Assembly (NCBI GenBank): GCA_003450815.1
Contig: DMES01000082.1
Location: 1-33,662 of the forward strand
Origin: Elusimicrobiota bacterium
Lineage (GTDB): Bacteria > Elusimicrobiota > Elusimicrobia > Elusimicrobiales > UBA9959
Direction: 5' to 3'
DNA: 33,662 nt
Shown: positions 6,677-14,336 of the stretch, piece after piece
How positions within the stretch are numbered: position 1 is the stretch's first letter
Layout: the number at the start of each line of letters is the position of its first letter
Notes under the pieces: model-generated
Told to the model about the DNA's origin: nothing
The model's input: only the letters and a program-made list of their open reading frames with translations
Databases searched by the model: none
Program-made: the position numbers and the translations under genes

Positions 6677-7438
6677 ATGGGACAAAAAATTCACCCCAGA
6701 GGCATGCGGCTCGGATACATTCAGGACTGGCAGTCGAAGTGGTTTGCGCCCAGGAAAATGCCTGAACTTATAGGCGAGGATTTTGAAATACGAAAAATGG
6801 TAAGTGAACGGTTCCAGCTGGCTTCAGTGAGCTGGGTGGATATTGAGCGGGCAGGCCCCTACCTTAAGCTTACCATACATACCGCCCGGCCCGGGGTTGT
6901 TATCGGTCGGCGCGGCACGGACATCGAAAATCTTAAAAAGGATATTGAGGCGCTTACAAAGCGTAAGGTTTTCGTCAATGTTTCCGAAATTAAGATCGCG
7001 GAAATGGATTCGCGCCTGGTGGGACAGTCTATAGCCCAGCAGCTTGAAAAACGCATCTCCCACAAAAGGGCGATAAAGCGGGCAATGGAGCGCACTATGG
7101 CTTCCGGCGCCCTCGGCATAAAAGTGCAGGTGGGCGGCCGGCTCGGAGGCTCTGAAATAGCGCGCCGGGAGTGGTTTCGCAAGGGCCGTGTGCCGCTGCA
7201 GACGCTGTCGGCCGACATTGATTACGGTCTGACCGAGGCGTATACCGTAATGGGAAAGATCGGAATAAAAGTCTGGATTTTCAAAAAACTGTTTTTTGCG
7301 AAGACCCCGCGCGAGCTTATGGAACAGCTTAAAAAACTTGAGGCCGAGCATCCAAGCGAAGTGTCGGTTATGGACGAAGCCGCCGCAGCCAGGCGCGCGG
7401 AACCGTCCGAGACAGAGCACAATAAACAAGGAGAATAA
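6677..7438 (+). CDS. rpsC: 30S ribosomal protein S3
   Basis: Small-subunit protein S3 (253 residues) at the mRNA entry channel. It has the N-terminal MGQKIHPRGMRLGYIQDW, a KH domain around RPGVVIGRRGTDIENLKKDI, and the C-terminal domain with GGRLGGSEIARREWF and a Tyr-Gly-Leu-Thr-Glu-Ala segment. The ribosomal-protein core is followed by a charged tail of about 35 residues. No Shine-Dalgarno is visible upstream: the 17 nt before the ATG are A/T-rich and follow the heptamer array. Initiation may depend on re-initiation or mRNA structure. Confidence 0.97.
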   Translation: MGQKIHPRGMRLGYIQDWQSKWFAPRKMPELIGEDFEIRKMVSERFQLASVSWVDIERAGPYLKLTIHTARPGVVIGRRGTDIENLKKDIEALTKRKVFVNVSEIKIAEMDSRLVGQSIAQQLEKRISHKRAIKRAMERTMASGALGIKVQVGGRLGGSEIARREWFRKGRVPLQTLSADIDYGLTEAYTVMGKIGIKVWIFKKLFFAKTPRELMEQLKKLEAEHPSEVSVMDEAAAARRAEPSETEHNKQGE

Positions 7439-7443
7439 TTTTC

Positions 7444-7857
7444 ATGCTGATGCCTAAAAGAGTTAAATACCGGAAGACCCATTCCGCGCCACGAATAAAA
7501 GGCAACACCAAAGGCGGTGCGGAGCTGGTGCACGGCGATTACGGACTGAAGGCCATGGAGCCGCGCTGGATAACGGCCCGCCAGATAGAGGCCTGCCGCG
7601 TATCCATTATGCGTTATGTCAAGAAAAACGGGAAAATGTGGATACGCATTTTTCCGGACAAGGCCATTACCAAGCACCCCGCTGAAACCCGCATGGGTAA
7701 AGGAAAAGGCGCGCCCGACCATTGGGTGGCCGTGGTAAAGCCGGGCCGCATTATGTTCGAACTGGAAGGCCTTGATCTGGCTACCGCCAAGGAAGCCATG
7801 ACGCGTGCGAGCCATAAATTGCCCATCCTTACCAAGTTCATCAGCAGGGAGGATTAA
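7444..7857 (+). CDS. rplP: 50S ribosomal protein L16
   Basis: Large-subunit protein L16 (137 residues), which contacts tRNA near the central protuberance. The N-terminus MLMPKRVKYRKTHS is the usual family start. GDYGLKAMEPRWITARQIEA, WIRIFPDKAITKHPAETRMG and KGKGAPDHWVAVVKPGRI follow. AAGGAG at 7428-7433 lies inside the end of rpsC, 10 nt from the ATG. The 5-nt gap to rpsC indicates translational coupling, and this tight pair has no repeat array. Confidence 0.97.
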   Translation: MLMPKRVKYRKTHSAPRIKGNTKGGAELVHGDYGLKAMEPRWITARQIEACRVSIMRYVKKNGKMWIRIFPDKAITKHPAETRMGKGKGAPDHWVAVVKPGRIMFELEGLDLATAKEAMTRASHKLPILTKFISRED

Positions 7858-7973
7858 TTGCGAATTGGGAATGCAGAACGAATTACAAACATCTCGCGAA
7901 TAGACCCGAATGGCGGCTGTTCAACCTGAATTTATTCGTGATGATTCGCAATAAAATTCGCGGTGTTATTCGC
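7858..7973 (+). repeat. Inverted GCGAAT/ATTCGC word array, rplP-rpmC spacer
   Basis: The left half contains gcgaatt, acgaatt, gcgaata and ccgaatg. The right half contains attcgtg, attcgca, attcgcg and attcgca, the reverse complement of the same word at spacing close to 9. It ends exactly at the AAGGAG of rpmC. In-frame ATGs inside it (for example 7938) only extend the rpmC frame artificially. Confidence 0.75.
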
Positions 7974-7985
7974 AAGGAGAGCTTT

Positions 7986-8216
7986 ATGAAAAGTAAAGAT
8001 AGAGAACATTTGAAGAACCTGTCTGTTGACGAGCTAAAGGTACAGGGCAGGGAAATTGAGAAACAGCGGTTCCAGATTAAATTTAAGCGCTCATCGTCGC
8101 CCATTGAAAACCCGCTGCAGATAAGGACCGCGCGCAGGAAAGCGGCCGTAATAAAGACGCTGCTCAGGGCCAAGGAATTGGCGGCCGCCAAAACAGCCGC
8201 GGAGGTAAAAAAATAA
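7986..8216 (+). CDS. rpmC: 50S ribosomal protein L29
   Basis: Large-subunit protein L29 (76 residues), near the tunnel exit. It shows the family's helical hairpin: LKNLSVDELKVQGREIEKQR, then FQIKFKRSSSPIENPLQIRT and ARRKAAVIKTLL, with an Ala/Lys-rich end. AAGGAG at 7974-7979 lies 6 nt before ATG 7986. The open frame continues upstream to 7938, but that part is translated repeat array. The stop shares one base with the rpsQ start (TAATG), implying coupling. Confidence 0.95.
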   Translation: MKSKDREHLKNLSVDELKVQGREIEKQRFQIKFKRSSSPIENPLQIRTARRKAAVIKTLLRAKELAAAKTAAEVKK

Positions 8217-8488
8217 TGAAAGAGAACGCGCCCGAACGACCCAATAGAAAGATTTTCCGTGGAGTGGTTGTTTCAGACCGTATGAACAAGACCCGCGTTA
8301 TCAGCGTTGAAAGAACACTGCATCACGCAGCTTATGCTAAAACCATTAAGCGTAATGCCAAGTATTACGCTCATGACGAAAGCAACGAGTCTCATTCGGG
8401 TGATACTGTGGAAATTATGAGCACACGTCCGATGTCCAGCCTGAAAAGGTGGAGGATTTCGCGCGTTATTGCAAAGGCAGCAAAGTAA
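8216..8488 (+). CDS. rpsQ: 30S ribosomal protein S17
   Basis: Small-subunit primary assembly protein S17 (90 residues), an OB-fold binder of 16S rRNA. It has GVVVSDRMNKTRVISVERTL, HDESNESHSGDTVEIMSTRP and SSLKRWRISRVI. Its ATG overlaps the rpmC stop by one base, with GGAGG at 8201-8205 inside rpmC. Length is typical. Confidence 0.97.
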   Translation: MKENAPERPNRKIFRGVVVSDRMNKTRVISVERTLHHAAYAKTIKRNAKYYAHDESNESHSGDTVEIMSTRPMSSLKRWRISRVIAKAAK

Positions 8489-8579
8489 GAACTGAAGAAC
8501 TGAAGAGCTGAAGTTCTGAAGCTCGGAAGTGCAAAGAGGATAAAAAACTTCAGTGCTTCAGCTCTTCAGGGCTTCAGCG
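8489..8579 (+). repeat. Inverted octamer array (GAnCTGAA / CTTCAGnn), rpsQ-rplN spacer
   Basis: Five 8-bp units in phase at 8489-8528 (gaactgaa twice, gagctgaa, gttctgaa, gctcggaa), a 19-nt A-rich loop, then four 8-bp units at 8548-8579 (cttcagtg, cttcagct, cttcaggg, cttcagcg). The array starts at the first base after the rpsQ stop. The same CTTCAG word fills two other spacers at 16342 and 16807. Confidence 0.9.
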
Positions 8580-8598
8580 CTGGTAGTAGGGAGAAATT

Positions 8599-8967
8599 AT
8601 GATTCAACTAAGAACTATACTGAATGTGGCCGACAACTCCGGAGCCAGGTCCCTTCAGTGTTTTAAGGTCCTGGGCGGAAGCACCAGGACTTACGCTTAT
8701 CTTGGCGATATAGTGGTTTGTTCAGTAAGGGACGCTATACCCCACGGAGCGATAAAGAAAGGCGATGTGGTGAAAGCCGTGGTGGTACGGTGCACCAAGG
8801 AATCCCGCCGCAAGGACGGGTCCTACATAAGATTTGACGACAATGCCGTGTGTGTGATCGACGAAAACGGCGAGCCAAAAGGCACCCGCGTCTTCGGGCC
8901 GGTGGCCAGAGAACTCAGGGCCAGAAATTATTTAAAAATCATTTCTCTGGCTCCGGAAGTAATATAA
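8599..8967 (+). CDS. rplN: 50S ribosomal protein L14
   Basis: Large-subunit protein L14 (122 residues), at the inter-subunit face and the binding site of the silencing factor RsfS. It has MIQLRTILNVADNSGARSLQ, the GDIVVCSVRDAIPHGAIKKG loop, RRKDGSYIRFDDNAVCVI and GTRVFGPVARELR. It is full length with GGGAG 5 nt upstream of the ATG. The 42-nt gap to rplX carries no repeat array. Confidence 0.98.
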   Translation: MIQLRTILNVADNSGARSLQCFKVLGGSTRTYAYLGDIVVCSVRDAIPHGAIKKGDVVKAVVVRCTKESRRKDGSYIRFDDNAVCVIDENGEPKGTRVFGPVARELRARNYLKIISLAPEVI

Positions 8968-9009
8968 GGGGCCGTATCATTCTGGTGCGAACCTAAAAAG
9001 GCAAAAGCT

Positions 9010-9327
9010 ATGCTAAAACTTAAAAAGAAAGACACTGTCATAGTACTTATCGGCAAGGACCGCGGCAAGAAAGGCGAGATTAAAGAGATAATTCCTGGCG
9101 AGGACTCGGCCAAGGTGGTGGTTATGGGAATAAATATAGTTTCAAAGCATAAGAAAACCACCAAGGACAAGCCGGGAGGTATCCACAAGATCGAAGCCCC
9201 GCTTGACATCTCAAATGTCCAGCTGGTTTGCCCCAAGTGCGGCAAGCCCGCTAAAGTGAAGATTTCGAATACGCCGGGCGCAGGCAAAATGCGCGCCTGC
9301 AAAAAATGCGGAGAAATGATAATTTAA
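9010..9327 (+). CDS. rplX: 50S ribosomal protein L24, Cys4 form
   Basis: Large-subunit assembly initiator L24 (105 residues), binding the 5' end of 23S rRNA. The KOW motif is at VLIGKDRGKKGEIKEIIPGE, followed by VVMGINIVSKHKK. The C-terminus carries two Cys pairs (C74/C77 and C97/C100, CPKC and CKKC), a zinc-ribbon form common in many phyla. AAAGG lies about 8 nt upstream. Confidence 0.97.
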   Translation: MLKLKKKDTVIVLIGKDRGKKGEIKEIIPGEDSAKVVVMGINIVSKHKKTTKDKPGGIHKIEAPLDISNVQLVCPKCGKPAKVKISNTPGAGKMRACKKCGEMII

Positions 9328-9341
9328 GAGGTGATCCACCA

Positions 9342-9941
9342 ATGGCTAAAGAAAAAGAAGCTTCTGAACAGACTATACCTAAAGACTACAGAGCCCGCTT
9401 GAGCGAAGTCTATACGCGTAAGGTCGTGCCGGAACTGATGAAAGACCTGAATCTTTCCTCCCCAATGGCCGTGCCGAAGCTGACAAAGATCGTCGTTAAT
9501 ATCGGCGTCAGTGAGGCGAAAGACAATATACAGTTGCTCGAACAGGCGAAAGAGGATCTGTCTCTCATCGCCGGCCAGGCCCCGCAGATACGGCGCGCCA
9601 AAAAATCCATTTCAAACTTTAAGCTGCGAGAAGGCATGCCTATCGGCGTGCGGGTGACGCTGCGCGGCATGCGGATGTATGAGTTTCTTGACCGTTTCGT
9701 TTCCATCGCCATGCCCCGAATAAGGGATTTTCAGGGTATGGACCCTAAATTCTTTGACGGGCGTGGGAACCTGAATGTGGGCTTAAAAGAACATCATGTT
9801 TTTGCGGAAGTCAACACCGAGAAATCCCCCAAAGCCAGGGGTATGAACATAACTTTTGTCACTACCGCCGGCGACAATGAGAAAGGCCGTTCGCTGCTTG
9901 AGCATCTCGGTATGCCTTTCAAGAAGCCGTTGAAGAAATAG
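9342..9941 (+). CDS. rplE: 50S ribosomal protein L5
   Basis: Large-subunit central protuberance protein L5 (199 residues), a 5S rRNA binder. It has PKLTKIVVNIGVSEAKDNIQ, KKSISNFKLREGMPIGVRVT, LRGMRMYEFLDRFVSIAMPR, and FDGRGNLNVGLKEHHVF. The open frame reaches 9306, but GAGGTGATC at 9328-9336 precedes ATG 9342, so the shorter start is chosen. It has a short charged N-terminal extension of about 18 residues (MAKEKEASEQTIPKDY). rplX is 14 nt upstream. Confidence 0.97.
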   Translation: MAKEKEASEQTIPKDYRARLSEVYTRKVVPELMKDLNLSSPMAVPKLTKIVVNIGVSEAKDNIQLLEQAKEDLSLIAGQAPQIRRAKKSISNFKLREGMPIGVRVTLRGMRMYEFLDRFVSIAMPRIRDFQGMDPKFFDGRGNLNVGLKEHHVFAEVNTEKSPKARGMNITFVTTAGDNEKGRSLLEHLGMPFKKPLKK

Positions 9942-10029
9942 TCGATAGTGGAGAATTTAGAGAGGAGAGTAACAAAATGCAGCCTGGAGCTCTCTCTGAA
10001 CTATTCACGCTACACTCTACACTAGTTGT
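9942..10029 (+). repeat. Inverted purine/pyrimidine array, rplE-rpsN spacer
   Basis: The left arm is G/A-rich (gatagtggagaatttagaga, 9944-9963, then ggagagt). The right arm is C/T-rich (ctctctctgaactattcacg, then ctacactctacact, about 9990-10023). Reverse-complement matching is good but interrupted by small shifts. It runs from the rplE stop to the TAGGAG of rpsN. Confidence 0.65.
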
Positions 10030-10042
10030 TTAGGAGAAAAGA

Positions 10043-10228
10043 ATGGCAACATATGCTTGGATGGCTAAGATGCGCAAACCCCAGAAGTTCTCCACGCGCC
10101 TGCGGAACCGCTGCCAGATATGTGGCAGGCCGCGCGGATATTACCGCGATTTCGGTTTGTGCAGGATATGCCTGAGGAAAATGGCCCACGAAGGACTTAT
10201 TCCGGGCTTGAGGAAATCAAGTTGGTGA
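10043..10228 (+). CDS. rpsN: 30S ribosomal protein S14, zinc (type Z) form
   Basis: Small-subunit protein S14 (61 residues), the short zinc-binding form. Four cysteines, C24, C27, C40 and C43, are arranged as CQICGRP and CRICLR. The ending GLIPGLRKSSW is typical. TAGGAG is about 7 nt upstream. This is the Cys+ version used when zinc is sufficient. Confidence 0.97.
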   Translation: MATYAWMAKMRKPQKFSTRLRNRCQICGRPRGYYRDFGLCRICLRKMAHEGLIPGLRKSSW

Positions 10229-10300
10229 AAAAGGTTGCAGGCCACAGGTCAAAGGTCAAAGGTAAAAACCTGAAACCTGCGACTTGATACCTGAAGCCTC
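10229..10300 (+). repeat. Inverted heptamer array (AGGTCAA), rpsN-rpsH spacer
   Basis: The left arm at 10234-10263 contains aggtcaa twice and aggtaaa. After only about 4 nt of loop, the right arm at 10268-10298 has acctgaaacctgcgacttga and then tacctgaagcct, reverse-complementing to units aggcttc, aggtatc, aagtcgc, aggtttc. The period is 7 in both arms. Confidence 0.75.
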
Positions 10301-10334
10301 AAAATACAAAAAGTTTTAGATAAGAGGTGAAAAA

Positions 10335-10742
10335 ATGGACCCTATATCAAATATGCTTACTTCCGTAAGGAATGCCGTGGCGAAAAAAAAGGAAAGAGTG
10401 GATGTCCCGTTTTCAAACATAAAAGCCAACATAGTAAAAGTCCTCAAGGATGAAGGTTTTATCTCAAATTACAAGGTGCTTGACCCGAAAACTGACAAAA
10501 CCCTGGATAGGCGCGGAGTGATACGCATAGGCCTTAAATACACACAGGACAAGAAACCGGTGATCGTAGGAATCAGGCGCAGTTCAAGGCCGGGTCTGCG
10601 GATATACCGGCCATATGGCGACATTCCCAGGGTTAGGGCCGCTTTCGGCGTAACCATCGTTTCAACATCAAAAGGTATTTTGACCGGCGACCAGGCGAAA
10701 AAGGAAAAAGTCGGCGGCGAAGTGCTTTGTCAGGTGTGGTGA
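10335..10742 (+). CDS. rpsH: 30S ribosomal protein S8
   Basis: Small-subunit protein S8 (135 residues), a 16S rRNA assembly protein that represses the spc operon in E. coli. It has MDPISNMLTSVRNAVAKKKE, VDVPFSNIKANIVKVLKDEG, and the C-terminal signature GVTIVSTSKGILTGDQA ending GGEVLCQVW. AAGAGGTG precedes the ATG. Whether autoregulation exists here cannot be told. Confidence 0.98.
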   Translation: MDPISNMLTSVRNAVAKKKERVDVPFSNIKANIVKVLKDEGFISNYKVLDPKTDKTLDRRGVIRIGLKYTQDKKPVIVGIRRSSRPGLRIYRPYGDIPRVRAAFGVTIVSTSKGILTGDQAKKEKVGGEVLCQVW

Positions 10743-10744
10743 TA

Positions 10745-10845
10745 ATGAGGAGTCATTGAGTGATTAAGTGATTGAGAGATTAAGTTTGCCGCAAAGAAAA
10801 ATTTTAGAACTAAATCGCTTAATCACTATTCACTCAATCACTAGA
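10745..10845 (+). repeat. Inverted octamer array (GTGATTAA), rpsH-rplF spacer
   Basis: Left arm at 10751-10784: units gtcattga, gtgattaa, gtgattga, gagattaa, period 8. Right arm at 10818-10842: the reverse complement (cttaatcactattcactcaa, then tcact), matching about 21 of 25 bases. The A/T-rich loop is about 33 nt. It starts right after the rpsH stop. Confidence 0.85.
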
Positions 10846-10873
10846 ACGAAAAGATTGATAAGAGGTAATACTT

Positions 10874-11455
10874 ATGAGCAGAATTGGAAAACAGCCTATT
10901 ATTGTTCCGGAAAAAGTTAATGTCCGCGTGGATAATAAGACGGTTTTTATTGAAGGCCCGCTGGGCAAGCTTAACTATAGTCTGCCGGACGGCATAAACG
11001 CGATCGTGGCGGGCGGCAAGCTTACTGTAGCGGTAGACGCGGGCGCCGAGGGAAAGTCAGCGCTCTTCGGTACCTCCAGGGCCAGGATCAATAATATGGT
11101 TATCGGGGTTTCCAAGGAATTTGAAAAAGTGCTTGAAATAAGCGGAGTGGGTTTTAAGGGCGCTGTGGAAGGCTCCAAAATTACCATGCAGCTGGGCTTT
11201 TCGCATCCTGTCATACTTGATATACCGCAGGGTATAAAAATGTCCTTTGATCCGAAGCAGGTAGTGCTTACCATAAGGGGTATCGACAAGGAAGCTGTCG
11301 GTAACATTGCGGCCCAGATAAAAAGGATTAAAAAACCGGAACCTTACAAAGGCACCGGCATAAAATATCGGGGCGAGCACATCATCCGCAAGGCCGGCAA
11401 GACCGCGGCCGGGGCGAGCGCAGGAGCCGGCGGCGGGGCTGCTGCCAAGAAATAA
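10874..11455 (+). CDS. rplF: 50S ribosomal protein L6
   Basis: Large-subunit protein L6 (193 residues) near the factor-binding site. It has MSRIGKQPIIVPEKVNVRVD, VIGVSKEFEKVLEISGVGFK and the C-terminal RIKKPEPYKGTGIKYRGEHI. After the normal end (IRKAGKTA) there is an Ala/Gly-rich tail of about 16 residues. AAGAGGT lies upstream. The 15-nt gap to rplR suggests coupling, and it carries no array. Confidence 0.97.
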   Translation: MSRIGKQPIIVPEKVNVRVDNKTVFIEGPLGKLNYSLPDGINAIVAGGKLTVAVDAGAEGKSALFGTSRARINNMVIGVSKEFEKVLEISGVGFKGAVEGSKITMQLGFSHPVILDIPQGIKMSFDPKQVVLTIRGIDKEAVGNIAAQIKRIKKPEPYKGTGIKYRGEHIIRKAGKTAAGASAGAGGGAAAKK

Positions 11456-11470
11456 TCTGGAGACACCATA

Positions 11471-11833
11471 ATGATAACCAAACAGGAAAGATATCAGTTC
11501 AGAAAAGACCGCTCAAGGAGAAAGCTGCTTGAGGGAGGCGTCAGGCGGCCGCGCATCAGCGTGTACAGAAGCGATAAATATATTTACGCCCAGATCGTGG
11601 ATGATCTGAAAGGCGGCACTTTAGCCGCCGCTTCAAGCCTGGATAAGGAGCTGAAGGGAAAGGTCAAGTCCGGCAAGAGCGTCGAGGCCGCAAAAGTGGT
11701 CGGTTCGCTACTGGCGAAAAGAGCTATTGAGAAAGGCGTGAAAGAAGTCTGTTTTGACCGCGGCGGACGGATTTACCACGGACGCATAAAAGCCCTGGCG
11801 GAAGCCGCCAGGGAAGGCGGGCTTAAGTTTTAG
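11471..11833 (+). CDS. rplR: 50S ribosomal protein L18
   Basis: Large-subunit protein L18 (120 residues), a 5S rRNA binder. It has RRPRISVYRSDKYIYAQIVD, a central AAKVVGSLLAKRAIEKGVKE, and the ending VCFDRGGRIYHGRIKALAEA followed by AREGGLKF. Length and order are standard. It lies 15 nt after rplF and 19 nt before rpsE. Confidence 0.97.
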   Translation: MITKQERYQFRKDRSRRKLLEGGVRRPRISVYRSDKYIYAQIVDDLKGGTLAAASSLDKELKGKVKSGKSVEAAKVVGSLLAKRAIEKGVKEVCFDRGGRIYHGRIKALAEAAREGGLKF

Positions 11834-11852
11834 AATTTAGAGGAGTTGAAAA

Positions 11853-12407
11853 ATGTTAAAAAATCAGAAACAATTAAAGACAGAAAAAGAGCTTTCCGCT
11901 GATGGTTCACCCAGCGCCGAGGCCGGAGCGCTTAGTTTTGAGGCAGCTCCTGAAGAAAAAGCCGTGGTTGTGGCTGTCAACAGGGTAACCAAAGTGGTCA
12001 AGGGCGGAAAAAGATTTTCCTTTAACGCTCTAGTTGTGATTGGCGACGGCAAGGGTACTGTGGGGGTCGGGCTTGGCAAGTCAAACGAGGTACAGTCCGC
12101 CATCCAGAAGGCAACTTCAGGCGCAAAAAAAGAAATGTTCACTTTTCCTATTTTGGACACCACCATCCCGCATGAAATTGAAGGCCGCTTTGGAGCCGGA
12201 CATGTGTGGATGAAGCCCGCCGTGGGCGGGACCGGACTTATAGCCGGCGGCGGCGTGCGCGCGGTACTTGAAGCGGGAGGCGTGCGCAATGTGCTTACAA
12301 AAAACCTGGGGTCCAGGAACGCTTTCAACACGGTTTACGCCACATTGGACGCCCTTAAACGGCTCAAAAGCAAAGAAGCCGTTATGAAGCTGAGGGGCCA
12401 GGGGTAG
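11853..12407 (+). CDS. rpsE: 30S ribosomal protein S5
   Basis: Small-subunit protein S5 (184 residues), important for decoding accuracy. The double-stranded RNA-binding N-domain is at VVAVNRVTKVVKGGKRFSFN, then VVIGDGKGTVGVGLGKSNEV. The C-domain contains AGGGVRAVLEAGGVRNVLTK and SRNAFNTVYATLDAL. About 35 residues of low-complexity acidic/Ala sequence precede the core. The stop TAG (12405-12407) is the first three bases of the following inverted repeat. rpmD is not found downstream. Confidence 0.97.
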   Translation: MLKNQKQLKTEKELSADGSPSAEAGALSFEAAPEEKAVVVAVNRVTKVVKGGKRFSFNALVVIGDGKGTVGVGLGKSNEVQSAIQKATSGAKKEMFTFPILDTTIPHEIEGRFGAGHVWMKPAVGGTGLIAGGGVRAVLEAGGVRNVLTKNLGSRNAFNTVYATLDALKRLKSKEAVMKLRGQG

Positions 12408-12505
12408 CGAATAGAGGATAGGTAATAGCGGATAGGGAATGAAAAAGAAAGCTTTTAAAATTCGTGCTTTTACCCCTATTCGCTAGCCCCTAACCCCTAT
12501 ACCCT
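12405..12505 (+). repeat. Inverted heptamer array (GGATAGG), rpsE-rplO spacer
   Basis: The left arm has units gcgaatag, aggatag, gtaatag, cggatag (to about 12438). The right arm at 12472-12505 has cccctattcgctagcccc and then taacccctataccct. TAGCGAATAG at 12405-12414 has a perfect complement at 12476-12485. The rpsE stop codon is inside the left arm. Confidence 0.8.
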
Positions 12506-12536
12506 GGACGATTGGACTTTACAAGGAGAAAAAACT

Positions 12537-13007
12537 ATGTTTAGTTTAAACAATTTAAAACCCAAACCGGGCTCAGTCCGCAGAACCAAAAGGCTTGGCA
12601 CGGGCAGCGGTTCGGGACACGGCCAGACTTCCACCAAGGGTCAGAAAGGGCAGAGTGCCAGCGCCGGCGGCACCAAACGCACCGGCTTTGAGGGCGGTCA
12701 GATGCCTCTGTCGCGCCGCATTCCGAAAAGCGGGTTTTCGAACAATAGATTTAGAATCGTCTGGGAATGGGTGAACGTTTCCTCTCTCGATAAATGTTTT
12801 GACAACGGCGCCGAAGTGACGCCGGAGGCGCTGGTGGCGAAACGGCTGGTCAAGCACACGAAGCGCGTGAAAATTCTGGGCGACGGTGAGCTTAAAAAAT
12901 CTTTAAAAGTCAGCGCGCACGCTTTTTCCGCGTCCGCCAAAGAAAAAATAGAGAAGGCCGGCGGCGCCGCTTCCGTGATAGCCGCTGCGGCTCCGGCGGG
13001 AAAATAA
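12537..13007 (+). CDS. rplO: 50S ribosomal protein L15
   Basis: Large-subunit protein L15 (156 residues). The Gly/Lys-rich N-terminus RTKRLGTGSGSGHGQTSTKG and GFEGGQMPLSRRIPKSGFSN is diagnostic. It ends in an Ala-rich tail (EKAGGAASVIAAAAPAGK). AAGGAG precedes the ATG. The stop abuts the secY ATG with no spacing, so secY translation is probably coupled. rpmD, often between rpsE and rplO, is missing. Confidence 0.96.
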   Translation: MFSLNNLKPKPGSVRRTKRLGTGSGSGHGQTSTKGQKGQSASAGGTKRTGFEGGQMPLSRRIPKSGFSNNRFRIVWEWVNVSSLDKCFDNGAEVTPEALVAKRLVKHTKRVKILGDGELKKSLKVSAHAFSASAKEKIEKAGGAASVIAAAAPAGK

Positions 13008-14336
13008 ATGCAACAGCTAGCCGATATTTTTAAGATTCAGGACCTGAAAAAAAGGATAATCTTTGTGGTGGTGGCGCTGGCCGTTTACCGGCTGGGCGCT
13101 TTTATCCCCATCCCGGGCATTAACACGCAGGCCCTGCAGTCGCTTTTCAACGCCAACAAGGGGACGCTTCTTGGTTTCCTGGATATCTTTTCAGGCGGCG
13201 CGCTTGGAAAGTTTTCTATTTTTTCCATGGGCGTTATGCCGTACATCAACGCTTCCATCATCATGAGCCTGGTGCAGGGCGCGCATGTATTCCCTTTCCT
13301 TGACAGGCTGGCCAAGGAAGGCGGAACGGGGCACAAGAAAATTATACAGTACACCCGCGTTTTCACCCTGTTTTTAGCCGCTTTCCAGTCGCTGGGCCTC
13401 ACAATAGCCCTAACAAAGATGTCGTCGGGCGGCGGGCCTTCAATTGTGAACAATCCCACATTCAGTTTTTATTTCGTTACCGTGCTAACGCTTGTTGCCG
13501 GCACCATTTTTGTCATGTGGCTGGGCGAACAGATAACCGAGCGCGGCATCGGCAACGGTATTTCGCTTATAATATTCGCCGGCATAGTGGACAGGCTGCC
13601 CGCTGCCGTCATGGATATGATAAAGCTGATACAGATAGACGAAATGAGCCTGCTTACCGGATTACTTATTATAGCGGCTGTGTTCCTTATAGTCGGGTTT
13701 GTCATCTGGGTCGAGACCGCTCAGAGAAAAATACCCGTGCAATACGCGCAGCGCATGGTGGGCAGGAAAATGTATGGCGGGGCAAGCACATTCCTGCCGC
13801 TGAAGGTGGACCAGTCCGGCGTTATAGCGGTTATTTTCGCCGTGTCGCTTTTAAGCGTGCCCTATACCATAGCCCAGTTCAGCCCCGCCGCCGTCTGGGC
13901 GCAGAAAATGATGGCTTTCATGGATCACTCAAGCCTTATCTATCAGCTGTGTTATGTGGCGCTCATCATTTTTTTCTGTTATTTTTATAACTCGGTGAGT
14001 ATTAACCCGAAAGATCTGGCCGAGAACATGAAGAAATGGGGCGGCTTCATCCCCGGGATAAGGCCCGGCGAACAGACTGCTTCGCATATTGAATGGGTGA
14101 TGAACAGGATAACGCTCGGCGGCGCGCTTTTTGTTTCCCTGATAGCCGTGTTGCCCGATTATTTGCGGGCCAAATTCAATGTGCCTTTCTATTTCGGCGG
14201 AACGTCGCTGCTAATCGTGGTGGGCGTTGCGCTTGACACCATAGCCCAGACGGAAGCACATCTGATAATGCGCAATTATGAGGGCTTTTACAAGAACTCG
14301 AAAATAAAAGGCCGCTGGTTTAATGTGGGAAGCTAG
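13008..14336 (+). CDS. secY: Protein translocase subunit SecY
   Basis: Channel subunit of the SecYEG translocon in the inner membrane (442 residues, about ten membrane helices). The N-terminus (LADIFKIQDLKKRIIFVVVA), YRLGAFIPIPGI, the plug region GGALGKFSIFSMGVMPYINA, WLGEQITERGIGNGISLIIF, RKIPVQYAQR and the C-terminal ALDTIAQTEAHLIMRNYEGF are all present. It begins at the base after the rplO stop. Its product exports the signal-peptide proteins encoded later in the window and inserts the membrane proteins. Confidence 0.98.
   Translation: MQQLADIFKIQDLKKRIIFVVVALAVYRLGAFIPIPGINTQALQSLFNANKGTLLGFLDIFSGGALGKFSIFSMGVMPYINASIIMSLVQGAHVFPFLDRLAKEGGTGHKKIIQYTRVFTLFLAAFQSLGLTIALTKMSSGGGPSIVNNPTFSFYFVTVLTLVAGTIFVMWLGEQITERGIGNGISLIIFAGIVDRLPAAVMDMIKLIQIDEMSLLTGLLIIAAVFLIVGFVIWVETAQRKIPVQYAQRMVGRKMYGGASTFLPLKVDQSGVIAVIFAVSLLSVPYTIAQFSPAAVWAQKMMAFMDHSSLIYQLCYVALIIFFCYFYNSVSINPKDLAENMKKWGGFIPGIRPGEQTASHIEWVMNRITLGGALFVSLIAVLPDYLRAKFNVPFYFGGTSLLIVVGVALDTIAQTEAHLIMRNYEGFYKNSKIKGRWFNVGS

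Noticed and set aside
6824..7429. 201-residue minus-strand open frame
   Set aside because: Antisense shadow of rpsC, with no independent signal.
7938..7985. N-terminal extension of L29
   Set aside because: It is translated array sequence, and a well-spaced AAGGAG precedes ATG 7986.
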